From NCBI RefSeq assembly GCF_044904605.1, contig NZ_JADIKI010000020.1, forward strand, positions 1-64,000: a stretch of 64,000 nucleotides of DNA, read 5' to 3'. Shown piece after piece: positions 43,184-52,048 of this stretch. The notes below the pieces were generated by a model. That model was not told the origin of the DNA. It searched no databases and was given only the letters and a program-made list of their open reading frames with translations. The stretch is from Dyella_B humi (GTDB taxonomy: Bacteria > Pseudomonadota > Gammaproteobacteria > Xanthomonadales > Rhodanobacteraceae). The translations under genes were made by a program, and so were the position numbers. Position 1 is the stretch's first letter. Every line of letters starts with the position of its first letter.

Positions 43184-43717
43184 ATGATTCATCACGTATC
43201 GATTCCGGCGCGTGAACCGCGGAAGGTTGCCGAAGTTCTGGCCGAACTGATGAACGGGACGTGCATTCCGTTCCACCCGCTCGAAGGCGCCTTCATGGCG
43301 GCCAGCAACGACGCGAACGGCACATCGTTCGAGGTCTACCCAGAGCACACGACGCTCAACATACCGGACTATGACGACCAGGTGATCGCTGCTAAAAATC
43401 CGTCGCCGCCGCAAACCTGGCCATTCCATGTTTTTCTGTCAGTACCGCACGAGGTGGAAGACGTCGAGGCGATCGGCGTCCGGGAGGGCTGGCGCGTCAG
43501 GACCTTCGGCCGCGGCGTACCGGGGCAAAAGCCATTCTTTCACGTGATCGAGTTCTGGCTGGAAAACCGGCTGATGCTCGAAGTTGCAACACCAGCAATG
43601 ACTCAGGAATACCTCGACTTTCTGAAGCAATCCCAGGACGCGGCAGTATCCGATCCCGAATCTACCCGATTGTTGCGGGCAAGCCATTTAAAGGTACCGC
43701 CGAAACAACTCGCCTGA
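43184..43717 (+). CDS. VOC/glyoxalase-like protein
   Basis: 177 residues, cytoplasmic. It opens MIHHVSIPAREPRKVAEVLAELM, the beta-alpha start of vicinal-oxygen-chelate modules, and has FHVFLSVPHEVEDVEAIGVREGW and FHVIEFWLENRLMLEVATPAM as the paired metal-module strands with His and Glu positions. A single VOC pair of uncertain metal binding. AGAGGAC lies before the ATG. It is preceded by the duplicated element that also lies before the AraC gene, suggesting joint control. Substrate unknown. Confidence 0.7.
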   Translation: MIHHVSIPAREPRKVAEVLAELMNGTCIPFHPLEGAFMAASNDANGTSFEVYPEHTTLNIPDYDDQVIAAKNPSPPQTWPFHVFLSVPHEVEDVEAIGVREGWRVRTFGRGVPGQKPFFHVIEFWLENRLMLEVATPAMTQEYLDFLKQSQDAAVSDPESTRLLRASHLKVPPKQLA

Positions 43718-44304
43718 CGTGAGGCTTGCTTCGTGAAGTGGCAAGGCGAGTTCATTCGGATGAGGTCAACATCTCAGCGCGATCAATGAAGCTCAGCAGA
43801 TAGCCAAGACAGACATCGGAAAAGGAATTGATCGGGGCTGTCTGAGGCGCGCGAACGCGTCCTCGCGGCCTCGAGCGTCCGATTTTTACAATGCAGTGTA
43901 CTTTTGGCTCCGTATAGTCGCTGGCAGTGGCGACGACATCCCCTCGCAGAGCCCAAGTCGATGGACATCTTCCGGGAAGCTGGCGTCCGCAATGAATAGC
44001 GGACTTGTAGCGGAGATTCACGCTTGTTCGCGCCGTTGGTCGCCGGCAATGCCATTGCCTTCACCCTTTGGATGTCACGATAAACAACACGACAGGGTCG
44101 AGTTCGGTGAGAACTGCGCTCGCTCGGAAAGCGAATGGCCTTTGCCGAAGCGCAGGTCATCAATGTGGGACCGCAAGCTCTATCCATCGGCGACCTCAAA
44201 GCTGCTGATATTCGAACGAAAAAGCTGATACTCGCAAAGTGAGACGTGATCGACCTCCGATCTTTGCCACGTTAGCGAGTGCTTGAAAGAGAAGGGTTCC
44301 CTAA
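43718..44304. other. Long intergenic region upstream of the AraC gene
   Basis: 587 bases. Holds the second 71 bp element (43872-43942). A short frame at 44135-44242 (35 residues, MAFAEAQVINVGPQALSIGD...) looks protein-like but has no ribosome site and may be a gene scrap. Nothing else supported. Confidence 0.4.
43872..43942 (+). promoter_or_regulatory. Duplicated 71 bp upstream element, copy 2
   Basis: Second copy of 43017-43087, about 360 bases before the AraC start, with no gene directly after it. It may mark the promoter of a gene since deleted, of which the 44135-44242 frame could be a trace. Confidence 0.5.
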
Positions 44305-45189
44305 ATGCGGCCTTCGTACGATCAATCCGATAACAAGCACCACGTCCATCTGCGTCGGTTCGGCATGCCAAGCGTGTTGTGTCCGAGCAAATATGCGGGG
44401 CCAGTGTTGGACACATCATCCGCGTTGCGCGATGTCGTGGACACCATGGCGGATTGGGATGTCGCCGCTCCACATCAAGCGAGGGCACTCAGTTTCAAGT
44501 TCACCCCGAGCTACGGTCTGCACCTTGTAGTGCACTACCGCACACCCATGTGCTCGACAAAGCAATTCGGATCCCCGCTTTCCCTTCATCACCAGTGCCA
44601 ACGCCGCCACTTTGCAACCATATTGGAGGCAGGCATCGCCACTTCGCTACCGTGCGGGCCACTCGGCATGATTTGGGTTCGCCTCAAGCCCGAGGCAGCC
44701 ATGCGCCTTATGGGCGAGCGCCCTCGTTATTTCCTCGGCGCCGGGATCGGGCTTGACGACATCTTCGGTGCCCGTCGAGTAGCCCTGCTGACAGAGAAGC
44801 TTTCGGAGGCGGCGACCAGCGCTGAGCGATTTTCCCATATGCGTGCATTTTTGCTGTCAAGTCTGCGCCCAAACCGAGCCGAGTCGATTGTGTCCCGCGC
44901 TGCAGCCTTGTTGCGGCGAGATCCTTGTTTGCGCGTGCGGCAACTCGCCACTCGACTTGACGTGAGTGAGCGGCATTTGTGTCGCAACTTCGGCGCGATG
45001 TTTGGAATGGGGCCGAAGCAATTCGCGCGCATTGCCCGCATCGAAAGAGTGCTTTCGGCATGGGCTCAAGGAGCAACCTGGGCGGACATCGCGTATGCGA
45101 ACGGATTCACCGATCAGGCGCACATGATCAACGACTTCACGGCAATCGTGGGCGTGTCACCTGCGGAACTGGTCCGCATGCCTATATAA
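44305..45189 (+). CDS. AraC-family transcriptional regulator
   Basis: 294 residues. The C-terminal third has both AraC helix-turn-helices: LRVRQLATRLDVSERHLCRNFGAMFGMGPKQFARIARIE and WADIAYANGFTDQAHMINDFTAIVGVSPAELVR. The N-terminal part (residues 55-150, including FTPSYGLHLVVHYRTPM and GPLGMIWVRLKPEAAMRLMG) resembles the cupin-like input domain of the DUF6597-type AraC group. It is an activator or repressor; the duplicated 71 bp elements upstream are the best candidate targets. No ribosome site is obvious at ATG 44305 (preceding bases GGGTTCCCTAA). Confidence 0.88.
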   Translation: MRPSYDQSDNKHHVHLRRFGMPSVLCPSKYAGPVLDTSSALRDVVDTMADWDVAAPHQARALSFKFTPSYGLHLVVHYRTPMCSTKQFGSPLSLHHQCQRRHFATILEAGIATSLPCGPLGMIWVRLKPEAAMRLMGERPRYFLGAGIGLDDIFGARRVALLTEKLSEAATSAERFSHMRAFLLSSLRPNRAESIVSRAAALLRRDPCLRVRQLATRLDVSERHLCRNFGAMFGMGPKQFARIARIERVLSAWAQGATWADIAYANGFTDQAHMINDFTAIVGVSPAELVRMPI

Positions 45190-45345
45190 GCATTGGCCTG
45201 CACGGGTTCAAGTGCCCTATCTAACTACCGAAAACCTCAGGCTAGCTGGTGATATCAGAACCCGGCGATTGGATCGGGTTATCGCGGGCAGGCCCGTCCA
45301 ATGCCGGCCAAGCGAAAAACGGATCTGGTGGCAGGATTGCCCCAG

Positions 45346-45885
45346 TCACTCGGCAGCTACATCCGTGCGGTTCCGCTTGAAAGTCAGCCAAAGCGCGGAC
45401 AACAGGAAATACAGGCCGCCGAACGCAGCGTAGGGCGCGAGCTGGGCAATCGTGGGCGCCGCCCCGAAAGACTTTACAGCGAAGTGGACGCCCGCCAGGG
45501 CCGACTGCGCACCGCTGATCATCATGAAAGCCTGGCCGCCAAGCTTGCGGCGCCGAATACCCACTGCCAGTTGGAATAGGCCTGCAAGGAGTGCCCAGAC
45601 GCCGAACACCAGCACACCGCCTGCGTTGCCGCGCAGAGCAAAGGCAACGGCCATGCACAACGCAGTGACGATGCTGGTGAGCGCATTGAACTTCTGCCCG
45701 GGGTTGACCAGGAGCCCTCCGCTTCGCTGCGCGTCGATCACATTGGCGAGCGCATCCCAGGCGGGATAGAGCACGAGCAGTGCGCCCACCACGAGCGCCG
45801 GTGCTGACGCTGAAAGGAAAGCAAGTGCAACCCAAATGAAGGCGGCGCCGGCGCGGAGGAAATAGAAGTTCCGAAGCGAGTTCAT
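45346..45885 (-). CDS. Small multipass membrane protein (DUF308/HdeD-like)
   Basis: 179 residues with about six hydrophobic helices in three pairs: FYFLRAGAAFIWVALAFL, ALVVGALLVLYPAWDAL, IVTALCMAVAFALRG, VLVFGVWALLAGLFQLAVGI, FMMISGAQSALAGVHFAV and YAAFGGLYFLLSALWLTF. The layout resembles HdeD-type DUF308 proteins. Function unknown. It is divergent from the TetR gene, with the palindromic operator 45914-45927 between the two starts, so it is the likely repressed target. Expression in response to a TetR ligand is inferred. Confidence 0.7.
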   Translation of the reverse strand: MNSLRNFYFLRAGAAFIWVALAFLSASAPALVVGALLVLYPAWDALANVIDAQRSGGLLVNPGQKFNALTSIVTALCMAVAFALRGNAGGVLVFGVWALLAGLFQLAVGIRRRKLGGQAFMMISGAQSALAGVHFAVKSFGAAPTIAQLAPYAAFGGLYFLLSALWLTFKRNRTDVAAE

Positions 45886-45913
45886 GGAGAGTGTCCGTGG
45901 ATAAGTGACAATA

Positions 45914-45927
45914 ACCTACTAGTAGGT
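45914..45927. promoter_or_regulatory. Perfect 14 bp palindrome, likely TetR operator O1
   Basis: ACCTACTAGTAGGT is its own reverse complement and lies in the 107-base divergent region between the membrane protein (start 45885) and the TetR gene. This is the standard place and symmetry for a TetR dimer site. Confidence 0.75.
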
Positions 45928-45977
45928 AGATTAATCTGTCAAGAAGGCCGTATAAGCGGGCAAGACTATCCGGCGAT

Positions 45978-45991
45978 CTACCTAGTGGTAG
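45978..45991. promoter_or_regulatory. Near-palindrome, likely TetR operator O2
   Basis: CTACCTAGTGGTAG shares the CTACC/GGTAG arms of O1 with a central mismatch, ending 2 bases before ATG 45993. Binding there would block the TetR gene itself (autoregulation). Confidence 0.65.
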
Positions 45992-45992
45992 A

Positions 45993-46580
45993 ATGGCACT
46001 CATGACGACGCAACAGAAACTCATTGATTCGGCCCGCTACCTCATCCAGACCCGCGGATACAACGGCTTTAGCTACGCCGATGTCGCCGAAGAAGTTCAG
46101 GTGCGCAAGGCAAGCATCCACCATCACTTTCCGGCCAAGTCGGACTTGGCAAGGGCGGTGCTCGAACAGTCCCGTGCGATCATCGTGGAGCAGACGCGTA
46201 CGCTCGGCGGCGGTGCCTTCGATCCTGAGGAGCAGCTCCGCATGTACACCGGCTACTGGGAAAAGTGCATCGCCGATGCCTCCGCGCCATTTTGCGTGGC
46301 CGGTATGCTTGCCAGCGAATTGCCAACACTGCCGACGGACTTGGCCCAGGACGTGCGCGCCCACTTTCGCGACTTGTCGAATTGGCTGGAAATCGTGCTG
46401 ACCAGAGGCGCGCAGCTGGGGCGCTTTGAATTGCAGGGATCAGCCCGCCAGGAGGCGGAGGTGTTCATGGCCATGGTGTATGGCGCCATGTTGGCGGCGC
46501 GAGCCTATGGCGATCCAACGGTCTTCGGCGACATCGTGGCGAGTGGGTTGAAAAGGCTTACGCCTACCGGCGCGCGCTAG
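45993..46580 (+). CDS. TetR/AcrR-family repressor
   Basis: 195 residues from 45993; ATG 46002 (MTTQQKL) is nearly as good. The N-terminal helix-turn-helix is YLIQTRGYNGFSYADVAEEVQVRKASIHHHFPAKSDLARAVLEQ, the standard TetR recognition block. The rest is a helical ligand pocket (YWEKCIADASAPFCVAGMLASELPTLP). It should repress itself and the divergent membrane-protein gene from two palindromes. Inducer unknown. Confidence 0.92.
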   Translation: MALMTTQQKLIDSARYLIQTRGYNGFSYADVAEEVQVRKASIHHHFPAKSDLARAVLEQSRAIIVEQTRTLGGGAFDPEEQLRMYTGYWEKCIADASAPFCVAGMLASELPTLPTDLAQDVRAHFRDLSNWLEIVLTRGAQLGRFELQGSARQEAEVFMAMVYGAMLAARAYGDPTVFGDIVASGLKRLTPTGAR

Positions 46581-46615
46581 TCTGCGCGAAATGCGATGGC
46601 GATTCGACTTGCCTC

Positions 46616-47449
46616 TCAACCATCCGTCGAGCGCGTGATTGTCTCCCACTCGTCGATCTCCTCCGCCAGCAAAGACAACTTCTGACGCACCAAGTCGATC
46701 GCATCGCTTCCGAGCAACAGATGCGCTGGTGGTGAGTCACTATCGATCACATCGAGCATTGCCCGCGCCGCTTTTGCGGGATCCCCAAGCTGCCTTCCGC
46801 TCTTTTGCCGACGGGCCTCCCGGATAGGGTCGAACAGCCCGTCGTAATCAGGAATGGAGCGGGGCGTTCGGACCATCGAACGTCCTGCCCAGTCCGTGCG
46901 GAACGAGCCGGGAGCTACCGCCGTGACGGCAATACCGAAAGGCTTCACTTCCTTGCCGACTGTTTCGGAAATGCCTTCCAGAGCGAACTTGCTGCCGCAG
47001 TAGTAGGAAATGCCAGGTAGCGTGATATGGCCGCCCATCGAAGTGATGTTGAGGATGTGCCCCCTGCGTCGCCCTCGCATGTAGGGCAGCACGGCCTTCA
47101 TCATGGCCACAGCGCCAAACACGTTCACGTCGAACTGTCGTCGCATTTCCTCCAAAGGAGACTCTTCCAGAACACCCTCGTGGCCATATCCGGCGTTGTT
47201 GACCAGCACGTCTACCGGGCCGACGGTCGCTTCGATGTTGCCCACGACGCCGTCGATGGCATCAAAGTCAGTGACATCGAGGATGCGGCCTATGACGTTG
47301 CTGGTGGCAAGCGTTTCGAAGTCGCGACGAGCCTGCTCACTTCGCACGGTTCCAACCACGCGATGACCAGCAGCAAGTGCCTCCTGAGCGAGGGCTCTGC
47401 CGAAACCACTGCTAACGCCGGTAATAAGCAAAGTTTTGGTTGCTGCCAT
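46616..47449 (-). CDS. Short-chain dehydrogenase/reductase (SDR)
   Basis: 277 residues from the ATG at 47449, chosen for AGGAG 8 bases upstream. Classical SDR motifs: TGVSSGFGRALA (NAD(P) loop), VDVLVNNAGYG, Ser in NITSMGGH, and the catalytic YCGSK. It is a cytoplasmic NAD(P)-dependent oxidoreductase, substrate not inferable. Divergent from the AraC gene 91 bases away, the usual layout of an AraC regulator with an SDR target. Confidence 0.92.
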   Translation of the reverse strand: MAATKTLLITGVSSGFGRALAQEALAAGHRVVGTVRSEQARRDFETLATSNVIGRILDVTDFDAIDGVVGNIEATVGPVDVLVNNAGYGHEGVLEESPLEEMRRQFDVNVFGAVAMMKAVLPYMRGRRRGHILNITSMGGHITLPGISYYCGSKFALEGISETVGKEVKPFGIAVTAVAPGSFRTDWAGRSMVRTPRSIPDYDGLFDPIREARRQKSGRQLGDPAKAARAMLDVIDSDSPPAHLLLGSDAIDLVRQKLSLLAEEIDEWETITRSTDG

Positions 47450-47539
47450 GGCGACTACTCCTGAAGAACAGATAGTGCACAATACGATTCTAAAGCCCTA
47501 TTTTTGACGCCTTATTTTGTGTCTTTCTTGCCTATTCTT

Positions 47540-48508
47540 ATGAGTCGACACTCTTTCGGAAAAACCAAGAAGTCCTCGACAGACGAACAGCAGCGCATGG
47601 TTGCGCTCGTTCGAGCGTTGGCGCCTGAGGAGGGATACAACCTCACGGCATTGCCCGGCGTGCGCATCCTGCGTTCGGATCGAATGCTGTCCCGAACGCC
47701 GGTTTTGTATGACCCCGGCATCGTGATCGTCTGTCAAGGACGCAAGCGTGGTTATTTTGGTAACCAAACTTATCTTTACGACGAGCAGCATTACTTGGCC
47801 GTTGCCGTGCCTGTTCCGTTCACGATGGAATCCGATGGCACGCCTGAGCACCCACTGCTGGCCATCTATATGCATCTCGATTTTCAGATGGCCGCTGAGC
47901 TAATGATCCAGATCAATCGCCATCACTCGCCAGTTGACCAAGATGTGCCGCTTGGCATGATGTCCACTCCCATGGACTCCGCACTGCGAACGTCTGTGCT
48001 TCGTTTCCTGGAGGCCATGAGCCAACCACTGGAAGCAGCGATTCTGGGACCAGGCCTGGTGCGTGAACTTTATTTCCGCGTACTCACTGGGCCGCAGGGT
48101 ATGGCCATGCGCTCAGCCCTCGGAATGCAGGGGCAATTCGGCAAGATAGGGAAAGCACTTCGCCGAATTCATGCTTCATATGCGCAACCGATCAATCTGG
48201 CGCAATTGGCTAAAGACGCGAACATGAGCATACCCACGTTCCATAGCCATTTCAGGGCGATAACGCAGACGTCGCCCATGCAGTACGTGAAATCCACGCG
48301 TTTGCACCAGGCCCGTCTGTTGATGGTGCGCGAAGGCATGACAGCCGAGGCGGCCGCATACACGGTGGGGTATGCAAGCGCCTCGCAGTTCAACCGAGAG
48401 TTCAAGCGACTTTTCGGTCTACCGCCACTCGCGGAAGTGCGACGCATGAGGGAAAACTTTGCAATACCTCCCGCGCAAGCGGCATCGGACTACGTCTCCT
48501 CACACTGA
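47540..48508 (+). CDS. AraC-family regulator with N-terminal cupin domain
   Basis: About 322 residues from ATG 47540 (MSRHSFGKTKK); a longer frame starts at 47504 without support. The N-terminal AraC_N domain reads GYNLTALPGVRILRSDRMLSRTPVLYDPGIVIVCQGRKRGYFG and PVPFTMESDGTPEHPLLAIYMHLD. Two helix-turn-helices close the protein: PINLAQLAKDANMSIPTFHSHFRAITQTSPMQYVKSTRLHQ and AEAAAYTVGYASASQFNREFKRLFG. It likely activates the divergent SDR gene in response to a small effector. Confidence 0.92.
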   Translation: MSRHSFGKTKKSSTDEQQRMVALVRALAPEEGYNLTALPGVRILRSDRMLSRTPVLYDPGIVIVCQGRKRGYFGNQTYLYDEQHYLAVAVPVPFTMESDGTPEHPLLAIYMHLDFQMAAELMIQINRHHSPVDQDVPLGMMSTPMDSALRTSVLRFLEAMSQPLEAAILGPGLVRELYFRVLTGPQGMAMRSALGMQGQFGKIGKALRRIHASYAQPINLAQLAKDANMSIPTFHSHFRAITQTSPMQYVKSTRLHQARLLMVREGMTAEAAAYTVGYASASQFNREFKRLFGLPPLAEVRRMRENFAIPPAQAASDYVSSH

Positions 48509-48595
48509 ATCGATATGACACAGTCAAAGGAGCAGGGCGGTCGCCGCCGAAACAGGCGCCGCCCTCCATCATCGATCGCTAGTTGCGGTCGAGTA

Positions 48596-49879
48596 TCAGT
48601 TTTCGAGCACGCCAAGATCGATGGAGTTCGCCATCGCCTGGTATCCAACGTCATTGGGATGCAAATGATCGCCACTGTCGTAAGCGGGCAATAGGGCGGT
48701 GGGATTGGACGGATCTCGTACGATCTGGTCGAAATCGAGTACGCCGTCGGCGCCGTTCGCCGAGCGCACGAAGGCGTTCACGGCCTCGCGCTTCATTTCC
48801 CCTGCGGCGTCGTAATACGAGGCGCCGTTGTAAGGGGTTATTGTCCCCAGGTAAATTTTGATCCCGCTGGCTTTCGCCTGAGCGATGGTGGCCTGCATGG
48901 CCGCGATGATCTGATCGGCGGAAACGTTTTGCTGCGGAATCAGCTCGCCGATGCCGATGTCGTTGATGCCCAGCAGGATCATGACGTGGGTCGCGCCCGA
49001 AACACCGGCAACATCGTGGGCGAATCGTGTCACCCCGGCAGGGCCGACGCCGTCGTAGATCCAGCGGTTGCCGGCGATGGCAGCATTGACCACGCTCACG
49101 CGGCCCAGGTCTTCAGTGGCGGACTGCACGCGATTGTCGAGGTCGTTGGGCCAGCGGCGGTTGGCATCGACGGTCGAACCGTATCCGTCGGTGATCGAGT
49201 CGCCGAACGTCACAACCACCTTGTACGGATGCGTCGCCAGGTCGGTGCCGCTGCCAGATGCATCAGCTGTCGATGCGTCAATCTCACTGAGCCAGAAGTA
49301 CATGGTAGTTGTCGTGGCATTGCCCATCATCGCGGCACCCGCCTGGTTGCCCGGTGATAGGTAATTGGTTTGCATACCTATCGTGTGGGTGGTGACGACG
49401 GGCGTGTTCAGCGGCACGTACAGGCTGATCGCCAGATCCGATTGCGTCGGTACCTGAAGGTAGACTGGGTCGCTCCATCGTTCTTCGCCGGGTGCGAGCG
49501 TTACGGTGCCCTTGCCGCCGAATCGGAGCGTGCGATCAGTGACAGGGTCGATGCCGCCGTTGCCCGTGCTGCGTGCAATATGGGCTTCGGCGAACGTGAC
49601 AGGTGTGGTTCCGAAGAAATTGGACAGCTTGACGCGGATCAGGCTGCCACCATGCGATGTGTGGACAATCTGGCGGACTGACTGATTCGAGATGGCGAGA
49701 GGTGGAACGGTGACGCCAGGGTAAAGGATGTTGTAGTTCTGAGGTGCCGCATACCAGGTTGCGAACCACGGTGGTTGAACACAGGCTGCCGACAAAAGCA
49801 CAACCAACGCCATGACGGCGATGACACTTCCGAGTAAATAAATGGTGCGAGTGCCTCTCTGGGATACACGCTTACTCAT
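48596..49879 (-). CDS. SGNH/GDSL hydrolase, probable lipoprotein
   Basis: 427 residues from the ATG at 49879, which has AAGGAG 8 bases upstream; the ATG at 49885 is too close to that site. N-terminal segment ends LSAACVQPP, a lipobox-like cysteine, so it is a lipoprotein or exported. The catalytic part (about residues 220-427) has the SGNH blocks: TFGDSITDGYGS with the nucleophile Ser, NDLDNRV and AAIAGNRW (Gly), LLGINDIG (Asn), and SGDHLHPNDVGYQAMA with Asp and His. The first 200 residues are a beta-rich accessory domain. It is an esterase, often acting on acetylated polysaccharides; substrate unknown. Confidence 0.88.
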   Translation of the reverse strand: MSKRVSQRGTRTIYLLGSVIAVMALVVLLSAACVQPPWFATWYAAPQNYNILYPGVTVPPLAISNQSVRQIVHTSHGGSLIRVKLSNFFGTTPVTFAEAHIARSTGNGGIDPVTDRTLRFGGKGTVTLAPGEERWSDPVYLQVPTQSDLAISLYVPLNTPVVTTHTIGMQTNYLSPGNQAGAAMMGNATTTTMYFWLSEIDASTADASGSGTDLATHPYKVVVTFGDSITDGYGSTVDANRRWPNDLDNRVQSATEDLGRVSVVNAAIAGNRWIYDGVGPAGVTRFAHDVAGVSGATHVMILLGINDIGIGELIPQQNVSADQIIAAMQATIAQAKASGIKIYLGTITPYNGASYYDAAGEMKREAVNAFVRSANGADGVLDFDQIVRDPSNPTALLPAYDSGDHLHPNDVGYQAMANSIDLGVLEN

Positions 49880-49885
49880 AACCAT

Positions 49886-50551
49886 GTCTCCTTAGTGGTG
49901 GTTTGCACGTGTGTTACTGAGGGCGTTTCGACTTAGGGGCAGGCAAAAGGTGTCAAGCCGCCCGTGCGGGCGGACACGCGAAAACGTTCTTGAGTACTTG
50001 TGGGGAGCGGGCGTTCCATCGCCAGTCGTGTGGTGAATTCGTTATGAAAGGTGGTGTCAAGGCGTTAGCCGGGCGCCCGGATTTCAATCTTGCAATAGCG
50101 ATCAACTTTTGCCACGCAGAGCAGAGGTGAAGGGCACGTGCAGCGACGCCGCGGTAACCCTCGCATTGAAATCGCAAATCATTGCTTCATAACCAGTCGG
50201 TACGCCGCATCGTCATGACATCAGCTTCGACTAGAAAGGTCCAATTGACCAAAACATCGCAAAGCCAATCGAACGTGCTGAGTGCCTGCGCGTAAAACAG
50301 ATTGATCACTCATGAAAAAGCCATCCCATCTGAGGAGCAGGGCAATTAGATGGGGTTATCGAGGGTAGGGAAGGGTGGCTTCCAACCAATGGCGCATATA
50401 GACCCGATCACGCGATGCTCATCCACTTGGCTGCAGGTCTTGCCCGTTTCGCAACGCTGCTTGTCCGGTTGACAACATTTGTGTTGTTCATTCGGCTCGT
50501 CAGTGCCTATGTTGGCTGTCCCGGCATACGCCGCTAGCTACATAAATCATC
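49886..50551. other. Long intergenic region, no gene supported
   Basis: 666 bases between divergent genes. A hairpin with arms CCGCCCG (49958-49964) and CGGGCGG (49967-49973) is visible near the SGNH side. A 40-codon frame at 50415-50537 is hydrophobic but has no ribosome site. TTGACA (50470-50475) may be a -35 box for the next gene. Otherwise nothing seen. Confidence 0.4.
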
Positions 50552-51757
50552 ATGGATCGTGCCTCATTCACGCCGCGCATTTCCCTCCAAGCAACGCACC
50601 TAAGACTGAGTATTTCGGCTGTACTTGCGCTTGCTTCAATCGCGCCACTAAAAGCTACCGACCAGGCTCCCAGCACAGCGCCAATGATCGCGACTGCCTG
50701 GACGACAAAAGGAAACGTTACATTCCTGGTCGATAAAAGCGCCATCGTTATCGCCCAAGGAGGTAGTGCCGAGCTCAATACAATGAATTTTTCCAGTGGG
50801 ACGATCGAATTCGATATGAAGTCGCCGGGCGGCAACGTAGGTCTGACTTTTCATATGCAAGATAATACGGGCGACGCGCTCTATTTCAGACCGTCCGCCG
50901 ACTGTGCGACCTCGGATGACTGTGTCCAGTACATGCGGATCGACCATGGAATCTTTGAATGGGATTTGTTTGGCGACAACCAAGCACGAGCACCTTTTGG
51001 AGCTAATGTCTGGAATCACGTAAAGCTATCCGTGAATGGTCGACTCATGCATGTTTGGGTTAACGGCACACTGGTCTCTGCGCCGCGAGACAATCTTCTA
51101 GTTGGTGCATTCGACAGCGGAACCATCAAACTTCACGGACCTGCGTCCTACGCGCATCTGACGATTGCCCCGGCCGCCTCTACAGAGACTCCAAAACGAT
51201 CACCGAGTGTTGCCGTAGGCGACGCCCATTTCGTCACACGTTGGCTGGCGTCGAACGCATTCATCATGCCATCCACCTTCGATGCGAAGTTAGGTCAGAA
51301 CACGGGCGTCACCCCACCTATCAAATCTCTCCCCGCTACGAATGCGTTCAAGCACGTGCTGCGTGCGGATCCTACCGGCCTTGTCAACGTAACAGCAGCC
51401 CTGGGCGACTCGCAAAAAGGGAACGCGATCATTGCGACTTGGCTCAAGACAGAGGTAACGTCCGAGCAAGCACAAGTCAAACACGTTTCTATCGGATGGA
51501 CGCGCGAAGCATGGGTCTTCGTAAACGGCGAGCTGGTCTACGCCGATAAGAATCTCTATGGTGTTCCGGACGCGAGCAAGCCACCAGATGGACGACTGTC
51601 GCTTGACAACGGAGCGTTTAATTTGCCTCTAAAAAAAGGCAAGAATGAGGTTGATGTGCTGCTGGATGATAACTTTGGCGGCGGTGTACAGCACTTCGGC
51701 TGGGGTTTAATGATGCGGTTTCCTAACCTCAACGGCATTCAATTGTCTACCCATTAG
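50552..51757 (+). CDS. Exported protein with concanavalin/DUF1080-like domain
   Basis: 401 residues. The N-terminus holds a signal-type helix (LSISAVLALASIAPLKA, about 20-36). Residues about 45-205 resemble the 3-keto-disaccharide hydrolase (DUF1080)/laminin-like beta-sandwich: SGTIEFDMKSPGGNVGLTFHMQD, DALYFRP, WNHVKLSVNGRLMHVWVNGTLV, GTIKLHG and YAHLTIAP. The second half, with VNVTAAL, EAWVFVNGELVYADKNLYG and KKGKNEVDVLLDDNFGGGVQHFGWGLMMRF, looks like a galactose-binding-type beta-sandwich of glycosidases. It probably binds or acts on extracytoplasmic glycans. Catalytic residues are not identified. Confidence 0.6.
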   Translation: MDRASFTPRISLQATHLRLSISAVLALASIAPLKATDQAPSTAPMIATAWTTKGNVTFLVDKSAIVIAQGGSAELNTMNFSSGTIEFDMKSPGGNVGLTFHMQDNTGDALYFRPSADCATSDDCVQYMRIDHGIFEWDLFGDNQARAPFGANVWNHVKLSVNGRLMHVWVNGTLVSAPRDNLLVGAFDSGTIKLHGPASYAHLTIAPAASTETPKRSPSVAVGDAHFVTRWLASNAFIMPSTFDAKLGQNTGVTPPIKSLPATNAFKHVLRADPTGLVNVTAALGDSQKGNAIIATWLKTEVTSEQAQVKHVSIGWTREAWVFVNGELVYADKNLYGVPDASKPPDGRLSLDNGAFNLPLKKGKNEVDVLLDDNFGGGVQHFGWGLMMRFPNLNGIQLSTH

Positions 51758-52048
51758 GGTAGCTCCTCAGTGGACTGCCCAGGGTGATTAGCCCGTGTTA
51801 TCGCGGGTATGCGGTCCGATCAATCGAAACCATGCGGTGTTTTTGCCGTCGATGGCAGAGTCAATTTCTGTATTGGGTGACGCTAATTGTTTGGATGCCT
51901 GTTCGCTCATGGGTTGTCCGACTTTCGGGATCAACTATAAAAAGCGATTTATCGAATCAAGAAGTACCTCAGTCCGTATAACCAAGAGACCCCGAAATCA
52001 ATTATGGTAGCTGTTACGGATAACGCTTACCCAACGACGGTTACGGTC

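Noticed and set aside
45242..46024. 260-codon minus-strand frame across the membrane-protein gene and operator
   Set aside because: Overlaps the operators and the real genes in other frames; Arg/Cys-rich shadow composition.
50415..50537. 40-codon hydrophobic plus-strand frame
   Set aside because: No ribosome site, overlaps the likely promoter of the next gene; not enough to call.
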